Source: Oscillospiraceae bacterium (GTDB taxonomy: Bacteria; Bacillota; Clostridia; Oscillospirales; Acutalibacteraceae). Taken from it: a stretch of 64,000 bases of DNA. Positions within the stretch are counted from its first letter, which is position 1, and every line of letters starts with the position of its first letter. The stretch lies in NCBI GenBank assembly GCA_015066625.1, contig SVOC01000002.1:1-64000 (forward strand), written 5' to 3'. The position numbers were made by a program, and so were the translations under genes. The notes beneath the pieces are model-generated. The model did not search any database, was not told the DNA's origin, and saw only the letters and a list, made by a program, of their open reading frames with translations. Shown one piece after another: positions 32,697 through 41,919 of the stretch.

Positions 32697-33368
32697 ATGA
32701 CATCAAAGCTCTTTATTCAGGCAATCATAAAATTTGTTGCAGGCGTTATTCTTGCAGGATTGTTTATATTCCTTCCGGCCGGCAGTTTATCCTATGTTAA
32801 CGGCTGGATTTTTATGGGTATTCTGTTCATACCAATGCTTATTTCAGGAATTGTGATGATGATAAAAAATCCCCTTCTGCTTGAAAAGCGGCTCAATGCA
32901 AAAGAGAAACAAAAAGAGCAAAGCGTTGTTATTAAACTGAGCGGTCTGATGTTTCTTGCAGGCTTTGTTTTAGCGGGATTTGGCTACCGCTTTGGCTGGT
33001 ATATCTTGCCCAAAACTGTTGTAATAATTGCATCCGTTATCTTCCTTGCGGCTTATGTTCTTTATGCCGAGGTAATGCGTGAAAATATATATCTCAGCCG
33101 CACTATAGAAGTTCAGGAAAATCAAAAGGTTATTGATACAGGGCTTTACGGCATTGTAAGACACCCGATGTACAGCGCAACACTGCTTTTGTTTCTTTCA
33201 ATTCCTCTTGTGCTTGGCTCTGTATATTCATTTATTATTTTCCTTGCTTATCCGTTTATAATAGCAAATCGAATTAAGAATGAAGAAAAATTCCTTGAAA
33301 AAGAACTTTTCGGATATACGGAATATAAACGGAAAGTGAAATACCGTCTGATTCCGTTTATCTGGTAA
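32697..33368 (+). CDS. ICMT/phospholipid-methyltransferase-like membrane protein
   Basis: 223 residues with about five hydrophobic helices and GGAG 9 bases before ATG. The C-terminal half has the signature of isoprenylcysteine carboxyl methyltransferase and related enzymes: GLYGIVRHPMYSA, then RIKNEEKFLEKEL and GYTEYKRKVKYRLIPFIW. These motifs bind S-adenosylmethionine. Bacterial members methylate lipids or small molecules; the substrate here is unknown. It is the second gene after the aldo/keto reductase and ends at a terminator. Confidence 0.82.
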   Translation: MTSKLFIQAIIKFVAGVILAGLFIFLPAGSLSYVNGWIFMGILFIPMLISGIVMMIKNPLLLEKRLNAKEKQKEQSVVIKLSGLMFLAGFVLAGFGYRFGWYILPKTVVIIASVIFLAAYVLYAEVMRENIYLSRTIEVQENQKVIDTGLYGIVRHPMYSATLLLFLSIPLVLGSVYSFIIFLAYPFIIANRIKNEEKFLEKELFGYTEYKRKVKYRLIPFIW

Positions 33369-33391
33369 CAATCTCGTTTTAAAATAGTCGT

Positions 33392-33419
33392 GCCGCCCGA
33401 GAAACTCGGACGGCTTTTT
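33392..33419 (+). terminator. Terminator after the ICMT-like gene
   Basis: GCCGCCCGAG (33392-33401) pairs with CTCGGACGGC (33405-33414) with one mismatch and a 3-base loop, then a T-run. Confidence 0.75.
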
Positions 33420-33420
33420 G

Positions 33421-35580
33421 TTAAAGACGAATAATTGATGAAGCTGATTCAACGGATTTTCCGTTTACGGTAACAACTGCATTTTCGGGAATATGTAAAT
33501 ATACTTCAATCTTTTCGGGGTATTCAAGATTTATAACAGACCTGCCGTTTTCCTTTTCATAATAAAGCTTTATATAACCCTTGACGGTAGGCACGGTGCA
33601 GTAAATTTTGTTATGAAGAGAATACTTGGGATTGATTTCTGCCTTATCATAGCCTGCCGTAACGGGTCTTATTCCCGCAATATGCTTGCTCATAATAACA
33701 AGAGGACCGCCTGTCCAGGCATGATTTGAAGTACCGTCTTTCTTAATCCAGTTTTCCCACAGAGTTGAATAATCCTCGTCGATCATCTCGGCATATCTTT
33801 CACACATTCTTTGTTCCGCAAGAGAATATTCGCCCATTCTGCAAAGTGATTCAAGAACATAATATTCAATATAAGGGCTTGAATTCCTTGTACCGAAAAG
33901 GATTTCCTTTATCTTGCCGTAGTTTTCTTCGGGGCATATTCCCGAAAGCACCGCAACGGCGTTACCCCTGTCATCATAGCCGTCATTTCCGGAACTTTTA
34001 TATCCTTCTCCTGTCCATAAGGACTGATAAGCAGCATAAAGAGATTTCATTCTGCCGTCGAATTCGGTTGCTGATTTTTCATCACCGAGAACCTCTGCCA
34101 TATTCTTGACCGACGACAAAGCATAGTAATACCAGGCATTTTCAAAAGGTGCAACATCAATTTTATTGCCCCAATCCTGCCAATCCCATGAACCGCTTCT
34201 GTGTTCAACAAGTCCGTTATTCTGTATATTCCAAAGGTTAACATAATCAACAGCAGCAACGTAAACAGACTTTATGAACTCCACATCACCCGTATACATA
34301 TAGTAAGTCCAAAATCCGCACACGCCTGCAAGCTGCTGGCAGGGAAGCTCAAAATAATCGTTCTTTATGGGAACAACGGTCTGCAGCACCTTTGTTTCAG
34401 GGGTAATATATGAAAGCAAGGTATTAACACCTTTGCGGTAAAGCAGATATGATGACGGTGCAAGGCTGTAAACTGTCATCATCATTTCATTTGTAACATC
34501 ACCCCACCACTGCGCTCTTTCTCTGTCGGGGCAATCCATAAAATTATCTCTCATAGTTACATAAAGAGTACGCAGAGATTTTTGCCACAAAGTGTTCATA
34601 CTGCCGTTTTCGCAGGTGAAGCTGCCGCAGAATTCGGTATTGTATCCGCTTTCTCTGTATCTGAGGCTGATAATTTTAACTCCCGACGGAATTTCATAGG
34701 TTATTATTTCACCGTTGAACCAGGCAGGAGACTCAAATGTCTGAACTCCGTCTTTTGTCACATAAGTGCTGTGAATTGAACCCGTGTAAGTATTCTCGGT
34801 TGTAATAACAATTTTCTTTCCTGCTTTTGCTTCAACTTCAAGATAAGGTGTAAGCTGAGCGTTATAAGGAACTTTCAGGGTGATTTTTTTCTTAACTCGA
34901 AAACTCTTGCCCTCAAAATACTTGCTGTTTTCATAATACTTCAAGCCGAAATCTTTAAACATCGGGATATCTCTGCTGTATGTTTCACCCCAACAGCCTT
35001 CGCCTCCAACGTCATATTCGGTTGCCGTTGACCACCCCGAAAAATCAAAACCGGGCTTATTCCAACCGTCAAACTCATCCCGTGCATCATAATAAACATT
35101 ACTTTCGGGGAGTCTGTAATTAGGCTGCATTTTGCCTTTGTCTTCCTTGAATGCGGGGTTTACCGCAACACTCCAGCTGCTGTCTGAAAGAATTGATACT
35201 TTTTCATTTTCTGCCTCAAAAAGAAGACCGCCCTGACCTGCATCTGTGCTTGAATAGCTGGCTTCATTGCCCCAATACCACACAAGAACGCTGATAAGAT
35301 TTTCTCCCTCTTTAAGGTATTTGGCGATTTCAATCTCATCAAAATATATTCCCGTGGGCGTAGGTCCTCTTTTAAGACCGCCTTCACGGACAGCACATTC
35401 GCCGTTTATAAAAAGCCAATATTTATTTTCAGCCGAAATTTTTGCAGTAATACTTTCAGGCTTTTCAGAAATATTGACTTTCTTATTGAAACAAAGCCAG
35501 ATATTTTTGCCTTCCTTTGCTTCGTCAAGCCATATCCACTTTGCTTTCCAATCTGTTTTTAAAATTCTTTTGTATTCCAT
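33421..35580 (-). CDS. Alpha-L-rhamnosidase, GH78
   Basis: 719 residues, no signal peptide. ATG 35580 has AGGTGA 5 bases upstream. Order: N-terminal beta domains with a lectin-like module (KYWLFINGE), then the (alpha/alpha)6 catalytic barrel beginning near residue 335. The catalytic acid motif DCPDRERAQWWGD is intact. A later barrel motif is SWDWQDWG, and a C-terminal beta domain ends in GYIKLYYE. The enzyme removes terminal alpha-L-rhamnose from plant glycosides or pectin, here in the cytoplasm. It is third in an operon with a nitroreductase and a CDF transporter (gap 29 bp), which gives no functional hint. Confidence 0.87.
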   Translation of the reverse strand: MEYKRILKTDWKAKWIWLDEAKEGKNIWLCFNKKVNISEKPESITAKISAENKYWLFINGECAVREGGLKRGPTPTGIYFDEIEIAKYLKEGENLISVLVWYWGNEASYSSTDAGQGGLLFEAENEKVSILSDSSWSVAVNPAFKEDKGKMQPNYRLPESNVYYDARDEFDGWNKPGFDFSGWSTATEYDVGGEGCWGETYSRDIPMFKDFGLKYYENSKYFEGKSFRVKKKITLKVPYNAQLTPYLEVEAKAGKKIVITTENTYTGSIHSTYVTKDGVQTFESPAWFNGEIITYEIPSGVKIISLRYRESGYNTEFCGSFTCENGSMNTLWQKSLRTLYVTMRDNFMDCPDRERAQWWGDVTNEMMMTVYSLAPSSYLLYRKGVNTLLSYITPETKVLQTVVPIKNDYFELPCQQLAGVCGFWTYYMYTGDVEFIKSVYVAAVDYVNLWNIQNNGLVEHRSGSWDWQDWGNKIDVAPFENAWYYYALSSVKNMAEVLGDEKSATEFDGRMKSLYAAYQSLWTGEGYKSSGNDGYDDRGNAVAVLSGICPEENYGKIKEILFGTRNSSPYIEYYVLESLCRMGEYSLAEQRMCERYAEMIDEDYSTLWENWIKKDGTSNHAWTGGPLVIMSKHIAGIRPVTAGYDKAEINPKYSLHNKIYCTVPTVKGYIKLYYEKENGRSVINLEYPEKIEVYLHIPENAVVTVNGKSVESASSIIRL

Positions 35581-35609
35581 ATATTTCACCTGCTTATCAA
35601 ATAATTCCC

Positions 35610-36497
35610 TTAATGATGATGATGATGCCCCGAAGAGAGTTTTAATTGAGCAGAGCAATTTTTCTCGTGGCAATGCTCGTTCTCTGTTTCAAGCTCAAGT
35701 GTGGCGTGGCTTATGCCGTGTTCCCGTAATTCCTCACGGATTTCTTCTTTAATTTTATGAGGATCGGAGTTTGTGACAATATGCATGGTTGCATAATTGC
35801 TCTGTCCGTCCATACTCCATATGTGAATATGATGGACTCCAAGAACGCCGTCTATATCGGATATATGTTCAGCCAGTTCATTTACACTTATTCCGTGAGG
35901 TGTTTTTTCAAGGAACAAATCGACGGATTCTTTAAGATTCCTGACGGCATTCACCAGAATAAATATTGAAACACCTAAAGACATAATCGGGTCAATAAGA
36001 GCCCAATCGGTTATTCTCATCACTACGGCACCTGCAAGCACAACCGCCCAGCCCAGGACATCTTCAAGCATATGAAGATTAACTGCTTTCTGGTTAAGTG
36101 AATCACCATCACGGGTAAAAAAAGCGGCACAAAAATTGATAACAACACCCACAACCGCAAATATAATCATACCGTCATAGTTGATTTTCGAAGGTTCAAT
36201 CATTCTGCGGATTGCATTATATATAACAGCAGCCGAACCGAATAACAGAATAAATGTTGTAATTATACTTCCTATGACGGAGTATCTTGCATACCCGTAT
36301 GTGTATTCCTCATCGGGCTTTTTTTGGCTTATTTTTTCAAGGAAATACGATATTCCTATTCCCGCCGCATCACCAAGGTCGTGAACCGCATCGGATGAAA
36401 CAGCAACACTGCCCGTGATTATACCACCGAAAAATTCAAAAACCGAAAAACTCAGGTTAAGAATAAATGCAACAAAAATTTTCTTCTCTGATTTCAT
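35610..36497 (-). CDS. CDF-family divalent metal exporter
   Basis: 295 residues, six membrane helices. The metal site is formed by SDAVHDLGD in helix 2 and HMLEDVLGW in helix 5 (His and Asp pairs, the Zn-type tetrad). The cytoplasmic C-terminal domain carries GVHHIHIWSMDG. The protein ends in CHEKNC and then GHHHHH, a natural His tail that may bind metal. It probably exports Zn2+, Cd2+ or Co2+ (CzcD/ZitB type). AGAGGG precedes the ATG. It sits between the nitroreductase and rhamnosidase genes in one operon. Confidence 0.9.
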   Translation of the reverse strand: MKSEKKIFVAFILNLSFSVFEFFGGIITGSVAVSSDAVHDLGDAAGIGISYFLEKISQKKPDEEYTYGYARYSVIGSIITTFILLFGSAAVIYNAIRRMIEPSKINYDGMIIFAVVGVVINFCAAFFTRDGDSLNQKAVNLHMLEDVLGWAVVLAGAVVMRITDWALIDPIMSLGVSIFILVNAVRNLKESVDLFLEKTPHGISVNELAEHISDIDGVLGVHHIHIWSMDGQSNYATMHIVTNSDPHKIKEEIREELREHGISHATLELETENEHCHEKNCSAQLKLSSGHHHHH

Positions 36498-36520
36498 AAA
36501 AATCCCTCTTTACCGTTCAA

Positions 36521-37039
36521 TCAGAATTCATTATAAAACACAGTTTCTTCCATAGGTCTGTAAACCGTATGTCTTTCGTTAGGCACCGCATCGGGCGCAG
36601 GATAGCCCATAACAAGAAGTGCAGTGGGTTCAATGTTTTCCGGAATCTCAAATGCTTCACGCATTTTAAAAGGATTAAAATGCATAACCCAGGTTGAGCC
36701 TATGCCAAGCTCAGCTGCCTCAAGCATCATATGAGTTGTTACAATGCTTGCATCAACAATACCGCTCTGACTTCCGTCATATGGTCTTGTCCAGCATTCA
36801 TCCTTGTTATAGCAGATAAGCAATGCACAGGGCGCATCGAAGTGGCAACGGGTGCATTCCTTGAGCTTTGAAAGGGTCATTTCATTGTCAATAACAAGAA
36901 TCCTCTGGGGCTGGTAATTGCAGCCCGTAGGCGCAATGTGACCGGCTTCAAGAATTTTATCAATTATCTCTTTCTCAATAGGTTTATCCGTGAATTTACG
37001 CACCGAATATCTTTCGGCTGCAAGTTTCATAAAATCCAT
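36521..37039 (-). CDS. Nitroreductase family protein
   Basis: 172 residues. The FMN-binding start is seen in AAERYSVRKFTDKPI and AGHIAPTGCNYQPQ, the dimer/cofactor part in GIVDASIVTTHMMLEAAELGIGSTW and the late LLVMGYPA. It is a small family member that reduces nitro groups, quinones or flavins using NAD(P)H; the physiological substrate is unknown. AAGGAG lies 5 bases before ATG and a near-consensus promoter precedes it. First gene of the nitroreductase-CDF-rhamnosidase operon. Confidence 0.87.
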   Translation of the reverse strand: MDFMKLAAERYSVRKFTDKPIEKEIIDKILEAGHIAPTGCNYQPQRILVIDNEMTLSKLKECTRCHFDAPCALLICYNKDECWTRPYDGSQSGIVDASIVTTHMMLEAAELGIGSTWVMHFNPFKMREAFEIPENIEPTALLVMGYPAPDAVPNERHTVYRPMEETVFYNEF

Positions 37040-37080
37040 ATTAACTCCTTAATCAGATGTTTTTAAATATTATAAATTTA

Positions 37081-37109
37081 ATTATAATTTAAACACATTT
37101 AAAAATCAA
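37081..37109 (-). promoter_or_regulatory. Promoter of the nitroreductase operon
   Basis: Minus strand TTGATT (37104-37109), 17-bp spacer, TATAAT (37081-37086), 42 bp before the ATG. Confidence 0.75.
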
Positions 37110-37187
37110 TATCCGTACATCTTTTTATAGAAATTCAAAAACCTATGTGATATAATTTATTTATAAAATTAATTTGCGGTGATAATT

Positions 37188-37925
37188 ATGTCATACAGCC
37201 AAAAACCGAAGATGATTCTTTTTGATGTTGGCGGAACGCTTTTCAATGACGGCAGATGCAATCCTGCCGACGGCTTTGAAAAACTTCGTCATTATGCACT
37301 CAACCCCGAAGTAACAAACGGAAAAAAGCTTTGTGAATACTGGGATAAATACCTTGGTGAAGTTTCGAAAATCAAATCCGCATCCGGAATATCTCTTGAT
37401 ATTCCGCTTTCATCCGTTATAAAATATGCGGCTATGAACACAGGCCTTGTTTTTGATATTCCGATGACTGCGCAGGAAGAAATATTTGACAGATATAATT
37501 CTTCAAGATCCGTCATTGACGGCATACCCGAACTTCTTGCAGAGCTTGATTCTTCGGGAATACGCACAGCGGTTATCAGCAACAATATGATGAGCGGTGA
37601 AAGCCTTGCACTTGCAATTAAAAGGTGGATTCCGTCGGCAAGGTTTGAATTCTGCCTTACAAGTTCGGATATTCTTTTCACAAAGCCTTCAAAGAATATT
37701 TTTATGACGGCATTGAAATATGCCAAGCTTAAGCCGTCTGAATGCTGGTATTGCGGCGACAGTGTAATTCCCGACATTTACGGTTCATCCGTATGCGGTA
37801 TGACACCCGTATTGCTTGACGTAAAATCTTCGGCACCTCTTGAATTCAGGAACGATGAACACTGCAGTAATTATTTGACGGTAAACAGCTGGAGTGTGCT
37901 GAAAGATTGCATCAGCAAAATATAA
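37188..37925 (+). CDS. HAD-superfamily hydrolase
   Basis: 245 residues. Motif I is ILFDVGGTLFND, where the second catalytic Asp is replaced by Gly, a change seen in several HAD subfamilies. Motif II is AVISNN, motif III the Lys in FTKPSKNIF, motif IV WYCGDSVIPDIYG. A helical cap lies between motifs I and II, so it is a subclass I enzyme of the YjjG/haloacid-dehalogenase type. ATG 37188 is preferred over GTG 37179 because GGTGA then lies 5 bases upstream. TATAAT occurs at 37151-37156 with no good -35. It stands alone, convergent with the radical SAM gene. Confidence 0.8.
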   Translation: MSYSQKPKMILFDVGGTLFNDGRCNPADGFEKLRHYALNPEVTNGKKLCEYWDKYLGEVSKIKSASGISLDIPLSSVIKYAAMNTGLVFDIPMTAQEEIFDRYNSSRSVIDGIPELLAELDSSGIRTAVISNNMMSGESLALAIKRWIPSARFEFCLTSSDILFTKPSKNIFMTALKYAKLKPSECWYCGDSVIPDIYGSSVCGMTPVLLDVKSSAPLEFRNDEHCSNYLTVNSWSVLKDCISKI

Positions 37926-37929
37926 AAAA

Positions 37930-37950
37930 GCAGAGTTAAACACTCCGCCT
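37930..37950 (-). terminator. Terminator of the radical SAM gene
   Basis: Minus-strand GCGGAGT pairs with ACTCTGC (37942-37948, 37930-37936) including one G-T pair, followed by TTTTTTATA. Read on the plus strand the same position is an A-C mismatch, so it works mainly for the minus strand. Confidence 0.6.
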
Positions 37951-37956
37951 TCTTAA

Positions 37957-39609
37957 TTATATATCCAATTCACCGATATCATAAAACTTACCTTCATACC
38001 TGTTATGAAGGTTTTTTTCTTTGCCTTGATTGACCGCAAATACCTGATTTTTTGAATAAAGAATTGCAATTTTTATGTTGTTGTCAATATTTTCAATAAA
38101 ATATTTTTTAATTTTTTTATAGAGCGGGTCTTTAACCTTGAATACTTCCGGAATTTCTACTGATGAGGAACAGCAGAGCAAATCGCAAAGTATTCTCTCT
38201 CTTAATAATTCTCTGTCACATTTGTCACTAAAGAAATTGTAAAGCTTTTCCGCATAGTCGGAAAGCCGCATTTTATTGCCGTTCACGGAATTACCGAAAC
38301 CATTGAAAATATCAAAGGGTGATATACCCGCTTCTTCCGCAAGATACTCAAGAGTAAACAAAAATCTGCCGCTGTTATAAAGCCTGTCAAGCGCATCTTC
38401 GCAGTTTTTAAGCATTTTTATTTCATCTGCCGGAAGCCACGGGGTTGAAGTGACCTCATAGGGCGGCTCATCGGTAAATGTACAGGGATATTCCCCCCTG
38501 TTTTCACGCATATCCGCACCGTAAAGCAATTTTAAAAATCCCATCTGAAGCATGTGGGCTTTAAGTGAATATCCCATATTGAAACCGGTTTTAAAGCTTT
38601 CAAGGTCTTCGCCCGTAAGCCCTGCAATAAGATCAATATGGATGTGCATATTATTGAAACTTATGAGCTTTCTGATGTTTTCAACCAGTTTTTCCGTGTT
38701 GGTTTTTCGGTTAATTTTCTTTAAGGTTTCCTCATTAAAGGACTGCATACCTATTTCAAGCTGAACGGCACCACGAGGCATTGAGGATAAAATTTCAAAT
38801 GTACTTTCTTTTAAAATATCTCCTGCAATTTCAAAATGAAAGCACACATCCTGCGGTATTTCTTTACCGTAATTTTCTTTGATAAAAAGCAGAATTTCAT
38901 TGGCTCTTTCAGCATTAGCGTTAAATGTACGGTCAACAAACTTAACCGTCTGTGTACCGCTTCGAGAGAGTCGGATTATATCTTTTTTTACTCTCTCCAT
39001 ATCAAAGAAACGAAGCGGTGAACATCTTCCCGAAAGGCAGAAGGCACAGCGGTAAGGACAGCCCCTTGCGGTTTCAATATAAGTAATTCTGCCGTTTAAA
39101 TTTTCAAAAAATTCATCACTGTACGGCGAAGGCGGATTATCCTTATACTCCTTTTCGGGTATTATAACAATTTCACCGTTTTTTCTGTATGTAAGACCCG
39201 ACACATGGGATAAATCAGCGTTCATATTATCGAGAAAATCAGGGAAAGCCCACTCCCCTTCACCTGAAAGAACAAAATCAATAAATTCGTATTTCTCAAG
39301 AATATCCTTCGGACGGTATGCTGCCTCGGGACCGCCGAGAACAATTTTACAATCGAGATTATTTTTTATAAAACGGCACACCTCAAGGGTTTTTGTAATG
39401 TTCCAAATATAGCACGAAAAAGCAACAATATCGGGTTTTTCGTTTATGATTTTATCGGCAAAAGTTTTTGTATCACCGTTGATTGTGCTTTCCATAACAA
39501 AAGCATCATACTTGTTTTTTGAAAATTCACGGACTCCCGCAAGCAAACACCAGGGAGAAAGCGAGGCATGAACATATTTAGAATTAAGACAAGAAATAAT
39601 AACCTTCAT
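37957..39609 (-). CDS. B12-binding radical SAM protein, DUF4080 type
   Basis: 550 residues. An N-terminal cobalamin-binding Rossmann domain (about 1-145: KVIISCLNSKYVHASLSPW, KIVLGGPEA, FVLSGEGE) precedes the radical SAM barrel with the cluster motif CPYRCAFC (about residue 184). A C-terminal DUF4080 region follows from about 400. Such proteins use a 4Fe-4S cluster, SAM and probably B12 for a methylation or rearrangement of unknown substrate. AAGGAG precedes ATG and the promoter is nearly perfect. It is divergent from the sulfatase but lacks the SPASM clusters of sulfatase-maturing enzymes. Confidence 0.87.
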   Translation of the reverse strand: MKVIISCLNSKYVHASLSPWCLLAGVREFSKNKYDAFVMESTINGDTKTFADKIINEKPDIVAFSCYIWNITKTLEVCRFIKNNLDCKIVLGGPEAAYRPKDILEKYEFIDFVLSGEGEWAFPDFLDNMNADLSHVSGLTYRKNGEIVIIPEKEYKDNPPSPYSDEFFENLNGRITYIETARGCPYRCAFCLSGRCSPLRFFDMERVKKDIIRLSRSGTQTVKFVDRTFNANAERANEILLFIKENYGKEIPQDVCFHFEIAGDILKESTFEILSSMPRGAVQLEIGMQSFNEETLKKINRKTNTEKLVENIRKLISFNNMHIHIDLIAGLTGEDLESFKTGFNMGYSLKAHMLQMGFLKLLYGADMRENRGEYPCTFTDEPPYEVTSTPWLPADEIKMLKNCEDALDRLYNSGRFLFTLEYLAEEAGISPFDIFNGFGNSVNGNKMRLSDYAEKLYNFFSDKCDRELLRERILCDLLCCSSSVEIPEVFKVKDPLYKKIKKYFIENIDNNIKIAILYSKNQVFAVNQGKEKNLHNRYEGKFYDIGELDI

Positions 39610-39651
39610 ATTTTCTCCTTTTGCAAGCCGCAGATGATTTTTACTTATTCA

Positions 39652-39680
39652 ATAATATACTTTTGACGGACAAGTGTCAA
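39652..39680 (-). promoter_or_regulatory. Promoter of the radical SAM gene
   Basis: Minus strand TTGACA (39675-39680), 17-bp spacer, TATTAT (39652-39657), 43 bp before ATG. Confidence 0.82.
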
Positions 39681-39718
39681 CATCATAAAACTACACTTTG
39701 AAAAACAGCTTTATATTG

Positions 39719-39747
39719 TTGAATAAAATCTTTTTGTATGATAGAAT
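39719..39747 (+). promoter_or_regulatory. Promoter of the sulfatase, with a 155-bp leader
   Basis: TTGAAT (39719-39724), 17-bp spacer, TAGAAT (39742-39747). The leader up to the TTG at 39910 includes a short coding-like stretch (39759-39828, SRKSIPDFEDIPLNKIDRK then stop) that may be a gene remnant. No riboswitch fold was recognised. Confidence 0.55.
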
Positions 39748-39909
39748 AATATTAAAAATCCAGAAAAAGCATCCCCGATTTTGAAGATATTCCTCTTAAC
39801 AAAATCGACAGAAAAACTGATAAATAAAAATTAAAGACAAAGATAATCAGCATCTGAATTACAGACACAAGATTATTAATAATTATCCGATAAAATGGAG
39901 GTAAGCACT

Positions 39910-41241
39910 TTGAGAAAACCTAATGTGATTATAATAATGACTGATGATCAGGGTTACGGCGACCTGAGCTGTATGGGTGCTGCCGATTTCAGAACTCCGA
40001 ATATTGATGCCGTTGCCAATGACGGCATCAGGTTTTCATCAATGTATTCGGCATCTCCCGTTTGCTCTCCGTCAAGAGCTTCTTTGCTGACTGGCCGATA
40101 CCCCGCAAACGCAGGTGTCAGAGCAATTCTTGCAGGTCATCGCAGAGCATCGGGTCTCACTCCCGATGTACCCACAATTGCAACTGCACTCAAAAAGCTC
40201 GGTTACAAAACGGGTATAATGGGTAAATGGCATCTCGGACTCAAGGATGAATGCAGACCCAACGCCAACGGATTCGATGAGTTTTCAGGTTTTCTTGCAG
40301 GCTGTGTTGATTATTACTCCCATATTTTTTATTGGGGTATGGCAGACGGCAACACCAATCCCACTCACGATCTTTGGGAAAATGATGAAGAAGTTTATGA
40401 AAACGGCGAATATATGACCGAAAGAATAACCCGCAAAAGTGTTGAATTTATTCAGAAGCATCACGATGAACCGTTTATGCTCTATGTCGCATATAATGCT
40501 CCCCATTATCCGATGCACGCGCCCGAAAAATATCTCAAAAGATTTCCTTATCTTTCAAAAGACCGTCAGATTATGGCTGCAATGATAAGCGCCGTTGATG
40601 ACGGTGTAGGCGATATCAGAAATGAACTTATCCGTCAGGGACTTCTTGAAAATACAGTTATCTATTTTCAGAGTGATAACGGACCTTCAAGAGAATCGAG
40701 AAACTGGCTTGACGGTACTCAGGATTATTATTACGGCGGAACTGCAGGTATTTTCAGCGGACACAAATTCAGTCTTTTTGAAGGCGGAATCAGAATACCC
40801 GCAATCCTCAGCTGGTACGGAAGAACAAACACCTCCGTTGAAAACGCACCTCATATTTCAACTGATATTTTCCCCACTCTGCTTGAGCTTTGCGGAGGCA
40901 ATCCCGAAGACTATGAGCTTGACGGAATGAGCCTTGTTCCTGTGATTAACGGAACTTCAAACACAGAGCACGAGTATCTTTTCTGGGAAATGGAAGGACA
41001 GACAGCTGCAAGAAAAGGAAAATATAAGCTTGTTCTTAACGGTCAGCTTGTTGAAGGTGAAGAACAGCGTGCGGAAGTTTTCCTTTCAGACCTTGAAAAT
41101 GACCCCGGAGAAAAGAATAATCTTTGCGATGCAATGCCTGAACTGTGCAATGAAATGAAGGCGAAAGCCCTTGCTTGGCGCGAGGAAATCGAATCAACCT
41201 GGGATAAAAAATTCGCAAACAACTATAAAAGTCTGACTTGA
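39910..41241 (+). CDS. Type I sulfatase
   Basis: 443 residues, no signal peptide, so probably cytoplasmic. The TTG at 39910 is taken as start: GGAGG lies 8 bases upstream and the ATG at 39895 overlaps that site. Metal ligands are seen in VIIIMTDDQGYGD and QSDNGPS. The formylglycine motif CSPSR (Cys52) must be converted by a maturase, as in all Cys-type sulfatases. Other motifs are TGIMGKWHLG and HKFSLFEGGIRIPAI. It releases sulfate from sulfated glycans, such as mucin or glycosaminoglycan pieces. No maturase gene lies in the window. Confidence 0.9.
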   Translation: MRKPNVIIIMTDDQGYGDLSCMGAADFRTPNIDAVANDGIRFSSMYSASPVCSPSRASLLTGRYPANAGVRAILAGHRRASGLTPDVPTIATALKKLGYKTGIMGKWHLGLKDECRPNANGFDEFSGFLAGCVDYYSHIFYWGMADGNTNPTHDLWENDEEVYENGEYMTERITRKSVEFIQKHHDEPFMLYVAYNAPHYPMHAPEKYLKRFPYLSKDRQIMAAMISAVDDGVGDIRNELIRQGLLENTVIYFQSDNGPSRESRNWLDGTQDYYYGGTAGIFSGHKFSLFEGGIRIPAILSWYGRTNTSVENAPHISTDIFPTLLELCGGNPEDYELDGMSLVPVINGTSNTEHEYLFWEMEGQTAARKGKYKLVLNGQLVEGEEQRAEVFLSDLENDPGEKNNLCDAMPELCNEMKAKALAWREEIESTWDKKFANNYKSLT

Positions 41242-41373
41242 TTGCATTAAATTTTTGATAAACTTGAATTTACAAAGCAAATTGCGAGTTCAAAAAGAAT
41301 GTCTAATCATTCGCTATTTATGGTAAAGACAGGAAAGTAAATGTTTGCTATAATATTCTTGGAGGTGAATCAA

Positions 41374-41883
41374 ATAGATTTAGTACAGATAGGAAAGTTT
41401 ATAGCACAACTTAGAAAGGAGCATGAACTTTCTCAGGAAAAGCTGGGCGAAATAATAGGCGTAACTAACAAAACAATATCACGTTGGGAAACAGGAACAT
41501 ATTTACCCTCGGCAGAAATGCTGCTATCTATGAGTAAACTATTTGATGTTAGTATTAACGAACTTTTGAGTGGAAAGAGACTAACTCAAGAAGAGTATAA
41601 AGCAGCAGAAGAAAATCTTAGGCAAGTCGTCAAAGCAAGTAGTTTTACTCTTAAGGAAAAGGTATCATTTTATAAGAAAAAGTGGTTGAAAGAACATATT
41701 GCTGCCATGTGTTGCTGGGGCATAGGAATTATCACAGTTCTCGTGATGGGTATTATTTTAACCTTACCACTTCTTGTTGCCGCCGCTATGTTGTTGCCAT
41801 TGATAGGACATGCATGGAGAAATAATACAATGATGGCTTATGTTGAACGAAATGCATTTGACGGCACAGAAAGAAACGATTGA
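41374..41883 (+). CDS. XRE-family regulator with C-terminal membrane segment
   Basis: About 170 residues. The helix-turn-helix covers the N-terminal 65 residues (IGKFIAQLRKEHELSQEKLG, NKTISRWETGTYLPS). A hydrophobic stretch lies at about 118-140 (GIGIITVLVMGIILTLPLLV). The start is peculiar. GGAGG (41361-41365) faces no ATG, GTG or TTG at normal distance; 8 bases on is ATA (41374), which aligns with the usual Met of homologues. The ATG at 41341 lies upstream of a TATAAT box (41349-41354) and would not be in that message. Either ATA is used as start, or the start was lost by an ATG to ATA change, or it is a sequence error. Confidence 0.7.
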   Translation: MDLVQIGKFIAQLRKEHELSQEKLGEIIGVTNKTISRWETGTYLPSAEMLLSMSKLFDVSINELLSGKRLTQEEYKAAEENLRQVVKASSFTLKEKVSFYKKKWLKEHIAAMCCWGIGIITVLVMGIILTLPLLVAAAMLLPLIGHAWRNNTMMAYVERNAFDGTERND

Positions 41884-41919
41884 CAAATTCCAATTTATCA
41901 ATATAACAAATATAAGAAA

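Noticed and set aside
37188-37925. HAD protein with Gly in place of the second motif I Asp, considered as inactive
   Set aside because: The other motifs are complete and several HAD subfamilies work with this substitution, so loss of activity is not supported.
37957-39609. Radical SAM gene divergent from the sulfatase, considered as the sulfatase maturase
   Set aside because: It has an N-terminal B12 domain and a single CPYRCAFC cluster followed by DUF4080, not the SPASM clusters of anaerobic sulfatase-maturing enzymes.
39748-39909. Long sulfatase leader, considered as a riboswitch
   Set aside because: No conserved riboswitch core or terminator/antiterminator pair could be recognised; a short coding-like stretch explains part of it better.
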